DNA of 64,000 nt from Pacificoceanicola sp048553275. Its GTDB lineage: Bacteria; Pseudomonadota; Alphaproteobacteria; Rhodobacterales; Rhodobacteraceae. Under the pieces are notes generated by a model. It was not told the origin of the DNA and did no database searches. It saw nothing but the letters and a program-made list of their open reading frames with translations. Of this stretch, positions 1-8,985 are shown in pieces. Location of the stretch: the NCBI RefSeq assembly GCF_048553275.1, contig NZ_JBLZMW010000003.1, positions 1 through 64,000 of the forward strand, read 5' to 3'. The translations under genes were made by a program, and so were the position numbers. The first letter of the stretch is position 1. Each line of letters starts with the position of its first letter.

Positions 1-90
1 GACTACGGCGCATTGGGCGACACATCAACACTCGCCGACCCATCCGTCGTCGATGACCTCATCGATAACAGAATGCATCGGGGGGCATGA
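1..90 (+). CDS. acs: acetyl-CoA synthetase, C-terminal 29 codons only (partial)
   Basis: Frame 1 is open from the first base to a TGA at 88-90. It encodes a tail containing GDTSTLADPSVVDDLI, which matches the conserved C-terminal end of acetyl-CoA synthetases. The rest of the gene lies before the window. Acs makes acetyl-CoA and AMP from acetate and ATP. The stop is three bases before the adenylate kinase start, so the two are almost certainly cotranscribed. That fits recycling of the AMP produced by Acs. The identification rests on a short segment, but it is distinctive and the neighbourhood (symporter, adenylate kinase) agrees. Confidence 0.75.
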   Translation, partial: DYGALGDTSTLADPSVVDDLIDNRMHRGA

Positions 91-93
91 GCG

Positions 94-780
94 ATGGATG
101 GAAGCAACACACCCACCACCGCGCCGGTTCTGATCCTTCTCGGCCCTCCGGGCGCCGGGAAGGGCACGCAGGCCCGCATGCTCGAAGACAAATTCGGACT
201 GGTTCAACTCAGCACCGGGGATCTGCTGCGCGCAGCGGTGGCCGAAGGCACTGACGCTGGCAAGCAGGCCAAGGCGGCGATGGACGCGGGCGGCCTTGTC
301 AGCGACGAGATCGTCATCGCCATCCTGCGTGACCGTCTTGCCGCGCCCGATTGCGCCAGCGGCGTGATCCTCGACGGATTTCCCCGGACAACCGTTCAGG
401 CGCAGGCGCTCGATACGCTGCTGGCCGAAAGCGGCGGGCGCATCAACGCCGCGATCAGTCTCGACGTCGAAGACGCTGCCATGGTGACCCGTATCGCAGG
501 CCGCTACACCTGCGCCGAATGCGGTGAAGGCTGGCACGACAGCTTCAAACAGCCAAAGATTTCAGGCACCTGTGACACCTGCGGCGGCACCGATTTCAAG
601 CGCCGGGCCGACGACAAGGCCGAAACCGTGGCCAGCCGCCTGTCGGTCTACCATGCCGAAACCGCCCCCTTGATCGACTATTACGCCAGGCAGAACGCGC
701 TGAGCCGTGTCGATGCAATGGGCGCAATCGAGACAATTGCCGAGGACCTCTCGGCGATCGTGAAAACGGCCACCGCGTAG
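94..780 (+). CDS. adk: adenylate kinase with zinc-type lid
   Basis: This 228-residue protein catalyses ATP + AMP <-> 2 ADP in the cytoplasm. The P-loop GPPGAGKGT is at residues 17-25, the AMP-binding GFPRT segment is near residue 95, and the lid carries four cysteines (C140, C143, C160, C163) that should bind zinc. The length fits long-form bacterial Adk. It lies directly behind acs and before a symporter pair, not in a ribosomal-protein operon where the housekeeping adk usually sits. I infer that it is a dedicated or second copy serving AMP-forming acetate activation. The ATG at 94 follows a G-rich stretch at the acs stop. Confidence 0.93.
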   Translation: MDGSNTPTTAPVLILLGPPGAGKGTQARMLEDKFGLVQLSTGDLLRAAVAEGTDAGKQAKAAMDAGGLVSDEIVIAILRDRLAAPDCASGVILDGFPRTTVQAQALDTLLAESGGRINAAISLDVEDAAMVTRIAGRYTCAECGEGWHDSFKQPKISGTCDTCGGTDFKRRADDKAETVASRLSVYHAETAPLIDYYARQNALSRVDAMGAIETIAEDLSAIVKTATA

Positions 781-846
781 ACGCGCGGTGGCTTCGCGCC
801 TTCCGTCACCGGGGGGCATTCGGAGGAAAAAAGGAGGACCCGCACC

Positions 847-1134
847 ATGACGGATCACACATCTCAAAGCGCCGCTGCGCAGGCCGAAGCCGACAAGGGC
901 TATTGGTCTGCCAATGTGCGCATCATCATAATCAGCCTCATCATCTGGGCGCTGGTATCGTTCGGTTTCGGCATTCTGCTGCGCCCTGCCCTCGCAGGGA
1001 TCAGCGTCGGCGGCACCGACATTGGCTTCTGGTTCGCCCAGCAAGGCTCGATCATCGTCTTTCTGGCGCTGATCTTCTTCTACGCCTGGCGGATGAACAA
1101 GCTCGATAAAGAATACGGCGTGGAGGAGGAATAA
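847..1134 (+). CDS. DUF4212 small subunit of sodium/solute symporter
   Basis: This 95-residue membrane protein has two hydrophobic segments (about residues 25-46 and 64-82) and a charged C-terminus. It matches the DUF4212 family, the putative small subunit that always precedes SSS permeases of the VC_2705 type. A strong AAAGGAGGA ribosome site precedes the ATG. Its stop is six bases before the symporter start, and the symporter's ribosome site lies inside its last codons, so translation is probably coupled. It probably stabilises or modulates the permease; the exact role is not known. Confidence 0.85.
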   Translation: MTDHTSQSAAAQAEADKGYWSANVRIIIISLIIWALVSFGFGILLRPALAGISVGGTDIGFWFAQQGSIIVFLALIFFYAWRMNKLDKEYGVEEE

Positions 1135-1139
1135 CGGAC

Positions 1140-2927
1140 ATGGATCAGTTTACAATCAACCTGCTGTTCGTAGGCGCATCCTTTGCGCTCTACATCGGCA
1201 TCGCGATCTGGGCCCGTGCGGGCTCTACATCGGAATTCTATGCAGCCGGCCGCGGTGTTCACCCGGTCACCAACGGCATGGCGACGGCGGCGGACTGGAT
1301 GTCGGCGGCCTCGTTCATCTCCATGGCCGGTCTCATCGCCTTTGTCGGTTATGACAACTCCACCTACCTGATGGGCTGGACCGGTGGCTACGTGCTGCTG
1401 GCGCTGCTGCTCGCGCCCTACCTGCGCAAGTTCGGCAAGTTCACCGTCTCCGAGTTCATCGGCGACCGGTTCTACAGCCCGACCGCGCGCCTCGTGGCCG
1501 TGATCTGCCTGATCATCGCATCGACCACCTATGTGATCGGCCAGATGACCGGTGTGGGCGTGGCCTTTGGCCGCTTCCTCGAAGTCAGCAACACCACCGG
1601 CCTGTTGATCGGTGCCGTGGTTGTTTTCGCCTACGCCGTGTTCGGCGGCATGAAGGGCGTGACCTACACGCAGGTGGCGCAGTACTGTGTGCTGATCCTC
1701 GCCTATACCATCCCGGCGATCTTCATCTCTCTGCAGTTGACCGGCAATCCGATCCCGGCGCTTGGCCTGTTTGGCGATCATGCCGCCTCCGGCGAGCCGC
1801 TGCTGATGAAGCTCGACCAGATCGTTCGCGAGCTGGGCTTTGGTGAGTACACCGCGCACAATGGCGATACCTTCAACATGGTACTCTTCACCCTGTCGCT
1901 GATGATCGGCACCGCCGGTCTGCCGCACGTGATCATGCGCTTCTTCACCGTTCCCAAGGTGTCCGACGCCCGTTGGTCCGCCGGTTGGGCACTGGTGTTC
2001 ATTGCACTGCTCTACCTGACGGCCCCGGCCGTGGGCGCCATGGCCCGCCTGAACATCACCGAACAGTTCTGGCCGAACGGAGCATCGGGCGAGCCGGTGT
2101 CCGTCGAGACGATCGACTCCGATCCGGCCTATGCCTGGATGGAAACCTGGCAGAAGACCTCGATGCTGGGCTGGGAAGACAAGAACGGCGACGGGCGCAT
2201 TGCCTACTTCAACGACGGCAACGCAGAAACCGTTGCGGCGATGGAAGCGGCTGGCTGGGGCTCGGAAAACGAGCTGACCAACTTCAACCGTGACATCCTC
2301 GTTCTGGCCAACCCCGAGATCGCCAACCTGCCGTCCTGGGTGATCGGCCTCGTGGCCGCCGGTGGTCTTGCCGCCGCGCTCTCCACCGCCGCGGGCCTGC
2401 TGCTCGCCATCTCCTCCGCCGTCTCTCACGACCTGCTCAAGGGTCAGTTGACCCCGGACATGTCGGAGAAGAACGAGCTGATGTCAGCGCGGATCGCCAT
2501 GGCCGTGGCCATTGCCGTTGCCACCTATCTCGGCCTCAACCCTCCGGGTTTCGCAGCGCAAACCGTGGCTCTGGCCTTCGGCCTTGCCGCTGCGTCGATC
2601 TTCCCGGTGCTGATGATGGGCATCTTTACCAAGGTGAACAGCAAAGGCGCCGTGGCTGGCATGGTCACCGGTCTGGTTGTCACGCTGGTCTACATCTTCC
2701 TGCACAAAGGCTGGCTGTTCATTCCGGACACCAATTCGTTCACGGATGCGGACCCGCTGCTGGGCACCATCAAGTCGACCTCCTTCGGCGCCGTGGGTGC
2801 GGCGATCAACTTCGCGGTGGCATTCACCGTATCGAAGTTGACCGCGCCGATCCCGCGCGAAATCGAAGAGCTCGTCGAAAGCGTCCGCATCCCGCGTGGT
2901 GCCGGTGCTGCCGTGGACGGCCACTGA
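1140..2927 (+). CDS. sodium:solute symporter (SSS family, VC_2705-type, probable acetate/monocarboxylate uptake)
   Basis: This 595-residue inner-membrane protein has about 13 hydrophobic segments and the SSS-type stretches FYAAGRGVHPVTNGMA near the N-terminus and GLAAALSTAAGLLLAISSAV near residue 410. A hydrophilic insert at about residues 305-385 contains DKNGDGR, which resembles an EF-hand-like loop. The family couples sodium influx to uptake of small organic acids. Pairing with DUF4212 and closeness to acs and adk make acetate or a related monocarboxylate the best guess. A hairpin terminator follows the stop. Confidence 0.85.
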   Translation: MDQFTINLLFVGASFALYIGIAIWARAGSTSEFYAAGRGVHPVTNGMATAADWMSAASFISMAGLIAFVGYDNSTYLMGWTGGYVLLALLLAPYLRKFGKFTVSEFIGDRFYSPTARLVAVICLIIASTTYVIGQMTGVGVAFGRFLEVSNTTGLLIGAVVVFAYAVFGGMKGVTYTQVAQYCVLILAYTIPAIFISLQLTGNPIPALGLFGDHAASGEPLLMKLDQIVRELGFGEYTAHNGDTFNMVLFTLSLMIGTAGLPHVIMRFFTVPKVSDARWSAGWALVFIALLYLTAPAVGAMARLNITEQFWPNGASGEPVSVETIDSDPAYAWMETWQKTSMLGWEDKNGDGRIAYFNDGNAETVAAMEAAGWGSENELTNFNRDILVLANPEIANLPSWVIGLVAAGGLAAALSTAAGLLLAISSAVSHDLLKGQLTPDMSEKNELMSARIAMAVAIAVATYLGLNPPGFAAQTVALAFGLAAASIFPVLMMGIFTKVNSKGAVAGMVTGLVVTLVYIFLHKGWLFIPDTNSFTDADPLLGTIKSTSFGAVGAAINFAVAFTVSKLTAPIPREIEELVESVRIPRGAGAAVDGH

Positions 2928-2976
2928 ATGCGCTGCAGGGCTGGACATGCGTCGGCCCTGCCCCTGTGCTTTTCTC

Positions 2977-3007
2977 CCGTCCCGGTGTATCCGGGGCGGG
3001 ATTTTCT
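2977..3007 (+). terminator. intrinsic terminator after the symporter gene
   Basis: The arms CCCGTCCCGG (2977-2986) and CCGGGGCGGG (2992-3001) pair around a five-base loop with one G-U pair, followed by ATTTTCT. It lies between the symporter stop and the DUF294 gene, so the downstream regulator is probably expressed partly by read-through or from its own promoter. Confidence 0.7.
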
Positions 3008-3011
3008 ATGA

Positions 3012-4847
3012 ATGCGAGTGAACATGGCCCTCGATACCGCCGCCCTGCGCCGATTCCTGTCCAGCGTGCATCCCTACGATGCGCTGCCCGAAGAGGCGCT
3101 CAGCGGCCTTTTGCCCGCCTTTCGGGTACAGAACATGGCCGCCGGAGAGGACATCTACCGGCTCGGCGATCCGCTTGAGGGGCTTTATCTGATCCATTCC
3201 GGCTCTGTTGCCGTGCGCGACCAGAACGCCGTGCAGATCTCCCAGCTCGGACCACGCAATTCCTTTGGCGAGCGCGGATTGGGCCGCGACGGCATCGCTG
3301 CCACCTCCGCCCGGACGCTTGAAGACACCGTCCTGCTCGTTCTGCCGAAATCTGATTTTCTGCGGTTGGTCGAAACCCAGCCCGAGGCCGCGAAGTTCTT
3401 TGACCGCTCGCGCTCCCCACGCCCCAAACGCCCGGACCTCGCCACCAGCCCGGTTGAAACGCTGATGGCTCGCGATCCGCTGACCTGCGGGCCCTCCGCG
3501 ACGGTCCGCGACGCCGCCAAAGCCATGGCAGAGCGCCACGTTTCGTCGATCTGCATCACCGACGGCGGCGTGCTCAGGGGCATCGCCACGATCCGCGATC
3601 TGTCGGGCAAGGTGGTGGCGGGCGCCCTGCCCTATGACACGCCCATTGCGCAGGTCATGACGCCGGATCCGCTGTCGCTGCCGCCGTCGGCCATCGGCTC
3701 TGACGTCCTGCACATTATGATGGAGCGGCGCATCGGCCACGTGCCTGTCTGTACCGGACAGACCCTCGTCGGCATCGTCACCCAGACGGACCTCACCCGA
3801 TTTCAGGCCACCAGCTCTGCCGAGTTGGTCTCCGAGATCGCCCATGCGAGCGATGCTCAGGAAATGGCCCGCGTCACCGCCCGCATTCCGCAGCTTCTGG
3901 TGCAACTCGTCGGCACAGGCAACCGGCACGAGGTTGTCACCCGCCTGATCACCGACATCGCGGATACGGCTACGCGGCGTTTGCTGGCCCTGGCGGAAAA
4001 ACGGCTTGGCCCGCCGCCCGTGCCTTACCTTTGGCTCGCTTGCGGATCGCAGGGACGGCAAGAGCAGACCGGCGTTTCCGATCAGGACAACTGCCTGATG
4101 CTGGATGATCGCTATAGCGAAGAAGACGCCCCGTATTTCAAAGCCTTGGCACAGTTCGTCTGTGACGGGCTGAACACTTGCGGGTACGTTTATTGTCCCG
4201 GCGACATGATGGCGACAAGCCCGCGCTGGCGGCAGCCGGTCAGCATCTGGAAGACCTATTTCAAAGGCTGGATATCCAAACCCTCACCCGAGGCGCAGAT
4301 GCTGGCCAGCGTGATGTTCGACCTGCGCCCCATCGGCGGCACGGCTTCTCTATTTGAAAACCTTCAGGACCAAACCCTTGCTCTTGCGGCGAAAAACTCG
4401 ATCTTCGTGGCGCATATGCTGTCCAATTCGCTGAAACATACGCCGCCCTTGGGCCTGCTGCGCGGCTTTGCCACGATCCGCAACGGCGAGCATAAGAACA
4501 CATTGGATCTCAAACACAACGGCGTGGTGCCGGTGGTGGATCTGGGCCGCATCTATGCGCTCCAGGCACAACTGAACGCCGTTAACACCCGCGCCCGGCT
4601 TGAGGCCGCACAGGCGGCGGGCGTGCTCAGCGCCTCGGGCGGGCGCGATCTGCTGGATGCCTATGATCTCATTGCCGAAACCCGGCTTGAACACCAGGCG
4701 GCACAGATCCGCGCCGGAGAGGCTCCGAACAATTACCTTGCGCCGTCCAGCCTGTCGGACTTTGAGCGAAGTCATTTGCGCGATGCCTTCGTCGTGGTGA
4801 AATCGCTGCAAGCTGCGGCCGGACATGGCAAGGCTATGCTATCTTAG
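3012..4847 (+). CDS. cNMP-binding / CBS-pair / DUF294 nucleotidyltransferase-like regulator
   Basis: This 611-residue cytoplasmic protein has three parts: a cyclic-nucleotide-binding-type domain (about residues 15-125), a CBS pair (about 147-270), and a DUF294 putative nucleotidyltransferase domain with GSQGRQEQTGVSDQDN (345-360) and a helical C-terminal domain. The G-S...DQD pattern resembles the protein-PII-uridylyltransferase fold. The family often lies near ActP-type symporters, acs and DnaQ-like exonucleases. I infer sensing of an adenylate or cyclic nucleotide tied to acetate metabolism. An in-frame ATG at 3024 is an alternative start; neither has a strong ribosome site. The actual substrate is unknown. 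Confidence 0.8.
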   Translation: MRVNMALDTAALRRFLSSVHPYDALPEEALSGLLPAFRVQNMAAGEDIYRLGDPLEGLYLIHSGSVAVRDQNAVQISQLGPRNSFGERGLGRDGIAATSARTLEDTVLLVLPKSDFLRLVETQPEAAKFFDRSRSPRPKRPDLATSPVETLMARDPLTCGPSATVRDAAKAMAERHVSSICITDGGVLRGIATIRDLSGKVVAGALPYDTPIAQVMTPDPLSLPPSAIGSDVLHIMMERRIGHVPVCTGQTLVGIVTQTDLTRFQATSSAELVSEIAHASDAQEMARVTARIPQLLVQLVGTGNRHEVVTRLITDIADTATRRLLALAEKRLGPPPVPYLWLACGSQGRQEQTGVSDQDNCLMLDDRYSEEDAPYFKALAQFVCDGLNTCGYVYCPGDMMATSPRWRQPVSIWKTYFKGWISKPSPEAQMLASVMFDLRPIGGTASLFENLQDQTLALAAKNSIFVAHMLSNSLKHTPPLGLLRGFATIRNGEHKNTLDLKHNGVVPVVDLGRIYALQAQLNAVNTRARLEAAQAAGVLSASGGRDLLDAYDLIAETRLEHQAAQIRAGEAPNNYLAPSSLSDFERSHLRDAFVVVKSLQAAAGHGKAMLS

Positions 4848-4875
4848 AGCGCCTTTCGGGCGTCAGGGGGGAGAC

Positions 4876-5367
4876 ATGTTTCTTGAATTGATCACGGTGT
4901 TCATCGCCGGGTTCGCCGGTGCGGGCGTGGTTTTGGCGCTGACAAAAATCAGTGGCGGCCGTTTGCCGAAATGGCTGGTGCCCGTCGGCGCCGGGGCCGC
5001 AATGCTTCTGGCGACGGTCTCTTTGGAATATTCGTGGTCTGAACGCACCCGTGCGGGCCTGCCCGACGGCACGATCATCCTGAGCGAAGAGGCAGGCGGC
5101 GCGCCATGGCGGCCCTGGTCCTACGTCATTCCGTTGACGGATCGCTTCTGGTCTGTCGATACCACGGCCCTGCTCACGAACAGTGAGAACCCGGACCGCC
5201 GGATCGCCAAGATTGTCCGCCATGGCCGCTGGGCCAGGCCGCAGGCCCGGGTCGTCGCCATCGATTGCGCCCAAGGGGTCTGGGCCGAAGGCGAGGGCGA
5301 CGCGCCAGTCTGGCAAAAGGACAGCCCGTCCCTCCCCATCGTGGCCCGTCTGTGCACCGGAGGTTGA
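4876..5367 (+). CDS. conserved small membrane protein of unknown function
   Basis: The 163-residue product has two N-terminal hydrophobic segments (about residues 3-22 and 32-48) followed by a roughly 110-residue soluble part with two cysteines (in IDCAQG and ARLCTGG). I chose the ATG at 4876 because GGGGGGAG precedes it; a longer frame from 4825 would overlap the DUF294 gene. It ends three bases before the exonuclease start, so the three genes form a translationally tight set. I do not recognise the family. The topology suggests one or two membrane anchors with a soluble domain. Confidence 0.7.
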   Translation: MFLELITVFIAGFAGAGVVLALTKISGGRLPKWLVPVGAGAAMLLATVSLEYSWSERTRAGLPDGTIILSEEAGGAPWRPWSYVIPLTDRFWSVDTTALLTNSENPDRRIAKIVRHGRWARPQARVVAIDCAQGVWAEGEGDAPVWQKDSPSLPIVARLCTGG

Positions 5368-5370
5368 CCC

Positions 5371-6768
5371 ATGGAACGCCTGAGCCTGCGCCTGCGGATC
5401 TTCCTGTTCTTTTGCCTGCAGGGCATCGGCGGCACCGCGTTGGTCTTGCTCGCCCTGTTTCTTGGGGCGGCGCGCATCGAAGCGGCCGGACCGACCGGAG
5501 CCTTTGTTTTCGCAGGGGTCCTCGCCACATTCTTCATGATCGCGCTGAGTGCGGGCATCTGGCTGCTGTTCGATGAGAACGTCGCCAAGCCGATCGAAAA
5601 GCTAGCCGCCGCGCTGCGCGCAAAGGCCCATGCCGGTGTCTCTGTGGAACTCGACGCGCCATACCTTGGCGATCTCGGCCCCGCCGCCAGCGCCATGAGC
5701 GCGGCCTTGTCCGAAAGCACCCTGAGCACCGCCGAGCGCATCGCGGCACAAACCGAGCGGTTGACCGCGGACAAGGCGCAGCTGACCGCGCTTCTCACGG
5801 AAATTCCGGTGGCCACGATCCTGGTGAACGCCGTCGGGCAGATCGTGCTCTATGATGGGCAGGCCGCCGAAGTTCTGAGCCAGATCCACACGCCGCGTCT
5901 GAATGCGCAACTCTCTGAATATTTTGACCAATCCGCACTCACCGCTGCGGTCCGAAAGATGCACAAGACCGGTCGCGACGTCACCGCCACCCTGCACGGC
6001 ACAGACAAGGCGCAGTCCTATGAAGCCCGCATGAAGCCGATGGAGGGCGGCGGCTATCTGATGATCATCGACGCCGCGCAGGTCGAGATATCGCCGGATG
6101 CCGCGCGACCGATCGTATACGACTTTGACCTGCTGAACACGGACACGGACGCTGCATTCGATCACAAGCCCCTGTCAAAACTGACCTTCACTGTCTTCGA
6201 CACCGAGACCACGGGCCTGCTGCCGCATAAGGACGAGATCGTTCAAATCGGCGCTGTGCGGGTCGTCAACGGGCGCATCACCCCCGGTGAGACCATCAAC
6301 CAACTGGTCGACCCCGGTCGCCCGATCCCGTCCGCCTCGACCCGCGTGCACCATGTGACCGATAGCATGGTCGCCGGGAAACCCGACATTGCAGAGGCCG
6401 GACGGCAGTTGCACCGCTTCGCCGGGGGAAGCGTCATCGTGGCCCACAATGCGCCGTTTGATATGGCGTTTCTGCATCGTCACAAGGCGCGCATCGGCGT
6501 CGAATGGGACCACCCCATACTTGATACCGTCCTGCTGTCGGCGGTGATTTGGGGCACGACGGAACAGCATACGCTGGACGCGCTCTGCGCGCGGCTCGAC
6601 GTGACGATCCCCGAAGCGCTGCGCCACACGGCGCTTGGCGATGCGCAGGCCACCGCAGAAGTGCTGGTCAAGATGCTGCCCATGCTGGAAGCCAGGGGCC
6701 TCAAGACATTTGGGGATGTGGTTGCGGAAACACGCCGCCACGGCCGCCTTCTGGAAGACCTGAACTGA
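5371..6768 (+). CDS. membrane-anchored PAS-like / DnaQ-type 3'-5' exonuclease
   Basis: The protein has 465 residues. Two membrane segments (about 8-32 and 46-68) are followed by a HAMP/coiled-coil-like helix, a PAS-like region (about 140-240) and a C-terminal DEDDh exonuclease domain. The catalytic residues are visible: D277 and E279 in DTETTGL, D364 in HNAPFD, H419 and D424 in HTALGD. The front half resembles a histidine-kinase sensor, but the output domain is a nuclease. Such proteins are often annotated as DNA polymerase III epsilon. The anchor argues against a replicative proofreading role. Function in the acetate cluster is unknown. Confidence 0.82.
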   Translation: MERLSLRLRIFLFFCLQGIGGTALVLLALFLGAARIEAAGPTGAFVFAGVLATFFMIALSAGIWLLFDENVAKPIEKLAAALRAKAHAGVSVELDAPYLGDLGPAASAMSAALSESTLSTAERIAAQTERLTADKAQLTALLTEIPVATILVNAVGQIVLYDGQAAEVLSQIHTPRLNAQLSEYFDQSALTAAVRKMHKTGRDVTATLHGTDKAQSYEARMKPMEGGGYLMIIDAAQVEISPDAARPIVYDFDLLNTDTDAAFDHKPLSKLTFTVFDTETTGLLPHKDEIVQIGAVRVVNGRITPGETINQLVDPGRPIPSASTRVHHVTDSMVAGKPDIAEAGRQLHRFAGGSVIVAHNAPFDMAFLHRHKARIGVEWDHPILDTVLLSAVIWGTTEQHTLDALCARLDVTIPEALRHTALGDAQATAEVLVKMLPMLEARGLKTFGDVVAETRRHGRLLEDLN

Positions 6769-6835
6769 GGCTGAGGCGCGCGCAGCAAAGCTGTCGCGCC
6801 AAGACCGAGGCAGGATGCGCCGATCCCGGCCTCGT

Positions 6836-6892
6836 TCCGATGCAAAACACTCCGGGGGGCAAGATCGCCGAGCCGAAGGGCAAGCGCCCGCT
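6836..6892. repeat. degenerate copy of the two-hairpin intergenic repeat
   Basis: In the gap between two convergent genes, the stretch AAAACACTCCGGGGGGC followed by GGGC-AAGC-GCCC resembles the head and tail of the family seen at 10448, 21297 and 32287. The middle hairpin is poorly kept. A separate hairpin (GGCGCG at 6775-6780 with CGCGCC at 6795-6800) lies just upstream. The region probably marks transcript ends for both genes. Confidence 0.4.
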
Positions 6893-8967
6893 TACCCGTC
6901 CGCCGCAGGCGTCGCCTGAGCCAGAGGTTTGCCCCGCTCAAGACAGTCCAGCAACAAGGCGGACGGTGCCCAGACCAGCGCATCTTCCGCTTCCAGTGCC
7001 CGAAGACGCGCCACGATCCATGCCACGCCCAGCGTATCGGCATAATGCATCAGCCCGCCACGCCAGCGCGGGAACCCGTAGCCAAACACCGTGACAAGGT
7101 CGATGTCCCGGGCGGAGGCAGCAATGCCCTCGTGCAGGATGTCACACGCTTCGTTGATCATCGCCAGCAACAGCCGCTCGCGGATCTCCTCTGCGGCGTA
7201 GTCGGTCCGTGACCGCCCGGCAAAATGCGCCTCCTCCAACGCAAGATCGGCGACGATGGGATCTTCGACCTTGCCATTACCGCCGGGATAGCGATACCAG
7301 CCCGCCCCGGTCTTGCGTCCCAGCTTGCCCAACTCCACCATCCGGTCCGCAATGGGAATGTAGCGCCGATCGGGATCGCGCGTGGCGTCCTGTCTGCGGC
7401 GGTTGGCAAAGGCGATATCGAGCCCCGACAGGTCCTGCGCCTCGTAGGGGCCCATGGCATAGCCGAACTCGACCATCGCCTCGTCCACCTCCCAAGGCGT
7501 CGATCCGTCCATGAACACCGTATCCGCCGCCTCGCGATACCGCGCAAGGATACGGTTGCCGATGAACCCGTCACACACGCCGGCCAGCACCGGGATCTTT
7601 CGCAGCGCCTTGCCAAGCGCAAAACCCGTGGCCAGCGCACGCTCGGACGTCGCCTTGCCACGCACGATTTCAAGCAGCTTCATGATGTGCGCGGGAGCAA
7701 AGAAATGCAGGCCAACAACGCGGGACGGGTCGGATACGGTGTCCGCGATGGCATCAAGATCCAGATAAGACGTGTTCGAGGCAAGGATTGCATCCCTCGG
7801 CAATGCGGTCTCCAGCTCTGCAAAGACCGCGCGTTTGACCTCCATACTCTCGAAAGCCGCTTCGATGGCCAGCGCGCAATCGTGCGCATCGTCATAATCA
7901 TCTGTCGCGGCAAACCCTGCGCGGCGGGCCTCGGCGCCCGCGTCAGTGATCAGGCCGCGTTCGAGCGATTGACCGATGATTGTCTCAATGGCGTTCCGCG
8001 CACGGGCGACGCCCTCGGCGTCCCGTTCAATCAGCGTGACCGAAAGCCCCGCATTGAGCAGCGCATAGGCGATCCCCGCCCCCATGGTTCCGCCACCCAC
8101 CACCGCCACGCGCTCAAGAGGCACTGGCGCGGCGCTGATCCACTTCGGAGCCTTTGCCGCGCGTTCGGCAAAGAAAACATGGCGCAGCGCACGGGCCTGA
8201 TCGCCGCTGCGCAGGGTCAAAAAGGTCTCCCGCTCGTCCCGCAGCCCGTCGGGAAAGGGGCGCTCTGCGGTCTGCGCAACCAGGTCGATGGCCCGCTGCG
8301 GCGCGATCTGCTGCGGCTGTTTCCTGTCGGCCAAGGCGCGCGCGGCAGCAATGGCCTTCGGCGCGGCGGCGGGGCGCGGCAGATCTCGCACCGGAATGGC
8401 GAGATCCAGCGCGCCTTGCTCAAGGTCCAATGCTGCCTGCAGCGGATCGTCGGCGATGGCGTCGATCAGGCCCATCCGCTCGGCCGCCTCCGCGCCGATC
8501 GTCTTGGCCGTCGGGATCAGCTCAAGCGCCGCCCTCATGCCGATCAGGCGCGGCAGGCGTTGCGTGCCGCCGGACCCCGGCACAATGCCAAGGCTGACTT
8601 CCGGCAGTCCGATCTGCACGGCAGGCGCGGCGATGCGATACCGGCAAGCCAAAGCCAGCTCACACCCACCGCCAAGCGCCAACCCGTTCAGCGCGGCAAC
8701 CCACGGCACCTCGCAGGCTTCGATCTGGTTCACGATATCATTGAGGTGCGGCGCCACGGCGGGCGCATCGAATTCGCGCGCATCGCCGCCTGCAGCAAAA
8801 GCCCGGCCCTTGCCAGTCAGGATCACCCGGCTCAGCCCCTCTTCGCTGGCAACCCGCAAAAGCGCCGCCTGAAGCCCCTCGCGCAGCGCGAGGCCGATGG
8901 CGTTGACCGGCGGATTGTCAAGTTCGACGATGGCAGCCGCGCCCTGACGGCGGAAGGTCACGCGCAT
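6892..8967 (-). CDS. FadJ-like enoyl-CoA hydratase / 3-hydroxyacyl-CoA dehydrogenase
   Basis: This 691-residue bifunctional beta-oxidation enzyme has an N-terminal crotonase domain (oxyanion-hole GGGCELALA near residue 100), an NAD-binding domain starting at VAVVGGGTMGAGIAYALLNA (about 290) and a C-terminal 3-hydroxyacyl-CoA dehydrogenase domain. It lies behind boxR with an 18-base gap and an AAGGA ribosome site. In aerobic benzoyl-CoA catabolism the ring-opened 3,4-dehydroadipyl-CoA must be isomerised, hydrated and oxidised to 3-oxoadipyl-CoA. I infer that this gene does that, or oxidises phenylpropenoyl-CoA side chains. No thiolase is beside it. Confidence 0.85.
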   Translation of the reverse strand: MRVTFRRQGAAAIVELDNPPVNAIGLALREGLQAALLRVASEEGLSRVILTGKGRAFAAGGDAREFDAPAVAPHLNDIVNQIEACEVPWVAALNGLALGGGCELALACRYRIAAPAVQIGLPEVSLGIVPGSGGTQRLPRLIGMRAALELIPTAKTIGAEAAERMGLIDAIADDPLQAALDLEQGALDLAIPVRDLPRPAAAPKAIAAARALADRKQPQQIAPQRAIDLVAQTAERPFPDGLRDERETFLTLRSGDQARALRHVFFAERAAKAPKWISAAPVPLERVAVVGGGTMGAGIAYALLNAGLSVTLIERDAEGVARARNAIETIIGQSLERGLITDAGAEARRAGFAATDDYDDAHDCALAIEAAFESMEVKRAVFAELETALPRDAILASNTSYLDLDAIADTVSDPSRVVGLHFFAPAHIMKLLEIVRGKATSERALATGFALGKALRKIPVLAGVCDGFIGNRILARYREAADTVFMDGSTPWEVDEAMVEFGYAMGPYEAQDLSGLDIAFANRRRQDATRDPDRRYIPIADRMVELGKLGRKTGAGWYRYPGGNGKVEDPIVADLALEEAHFAGRSRTDYAAEEIRERLLLAMINEACDILHEGIAASARDIDLVTVFGYGFPRWRGGLMHYADTLGVAWIVARLRALEAEDALVWAPSALLLDCLERGKPLAQATPAADG

Positions 8968-8985
8968 GAAAATGTCCTTATTAAA

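Noticed and set aside
5371..6768. Call as replicative DNA polymerase III epsilon subunit
   Set aside because: Two membrane helices and a PAS-like region precede the exonuclease domain, unlike DnaQ.
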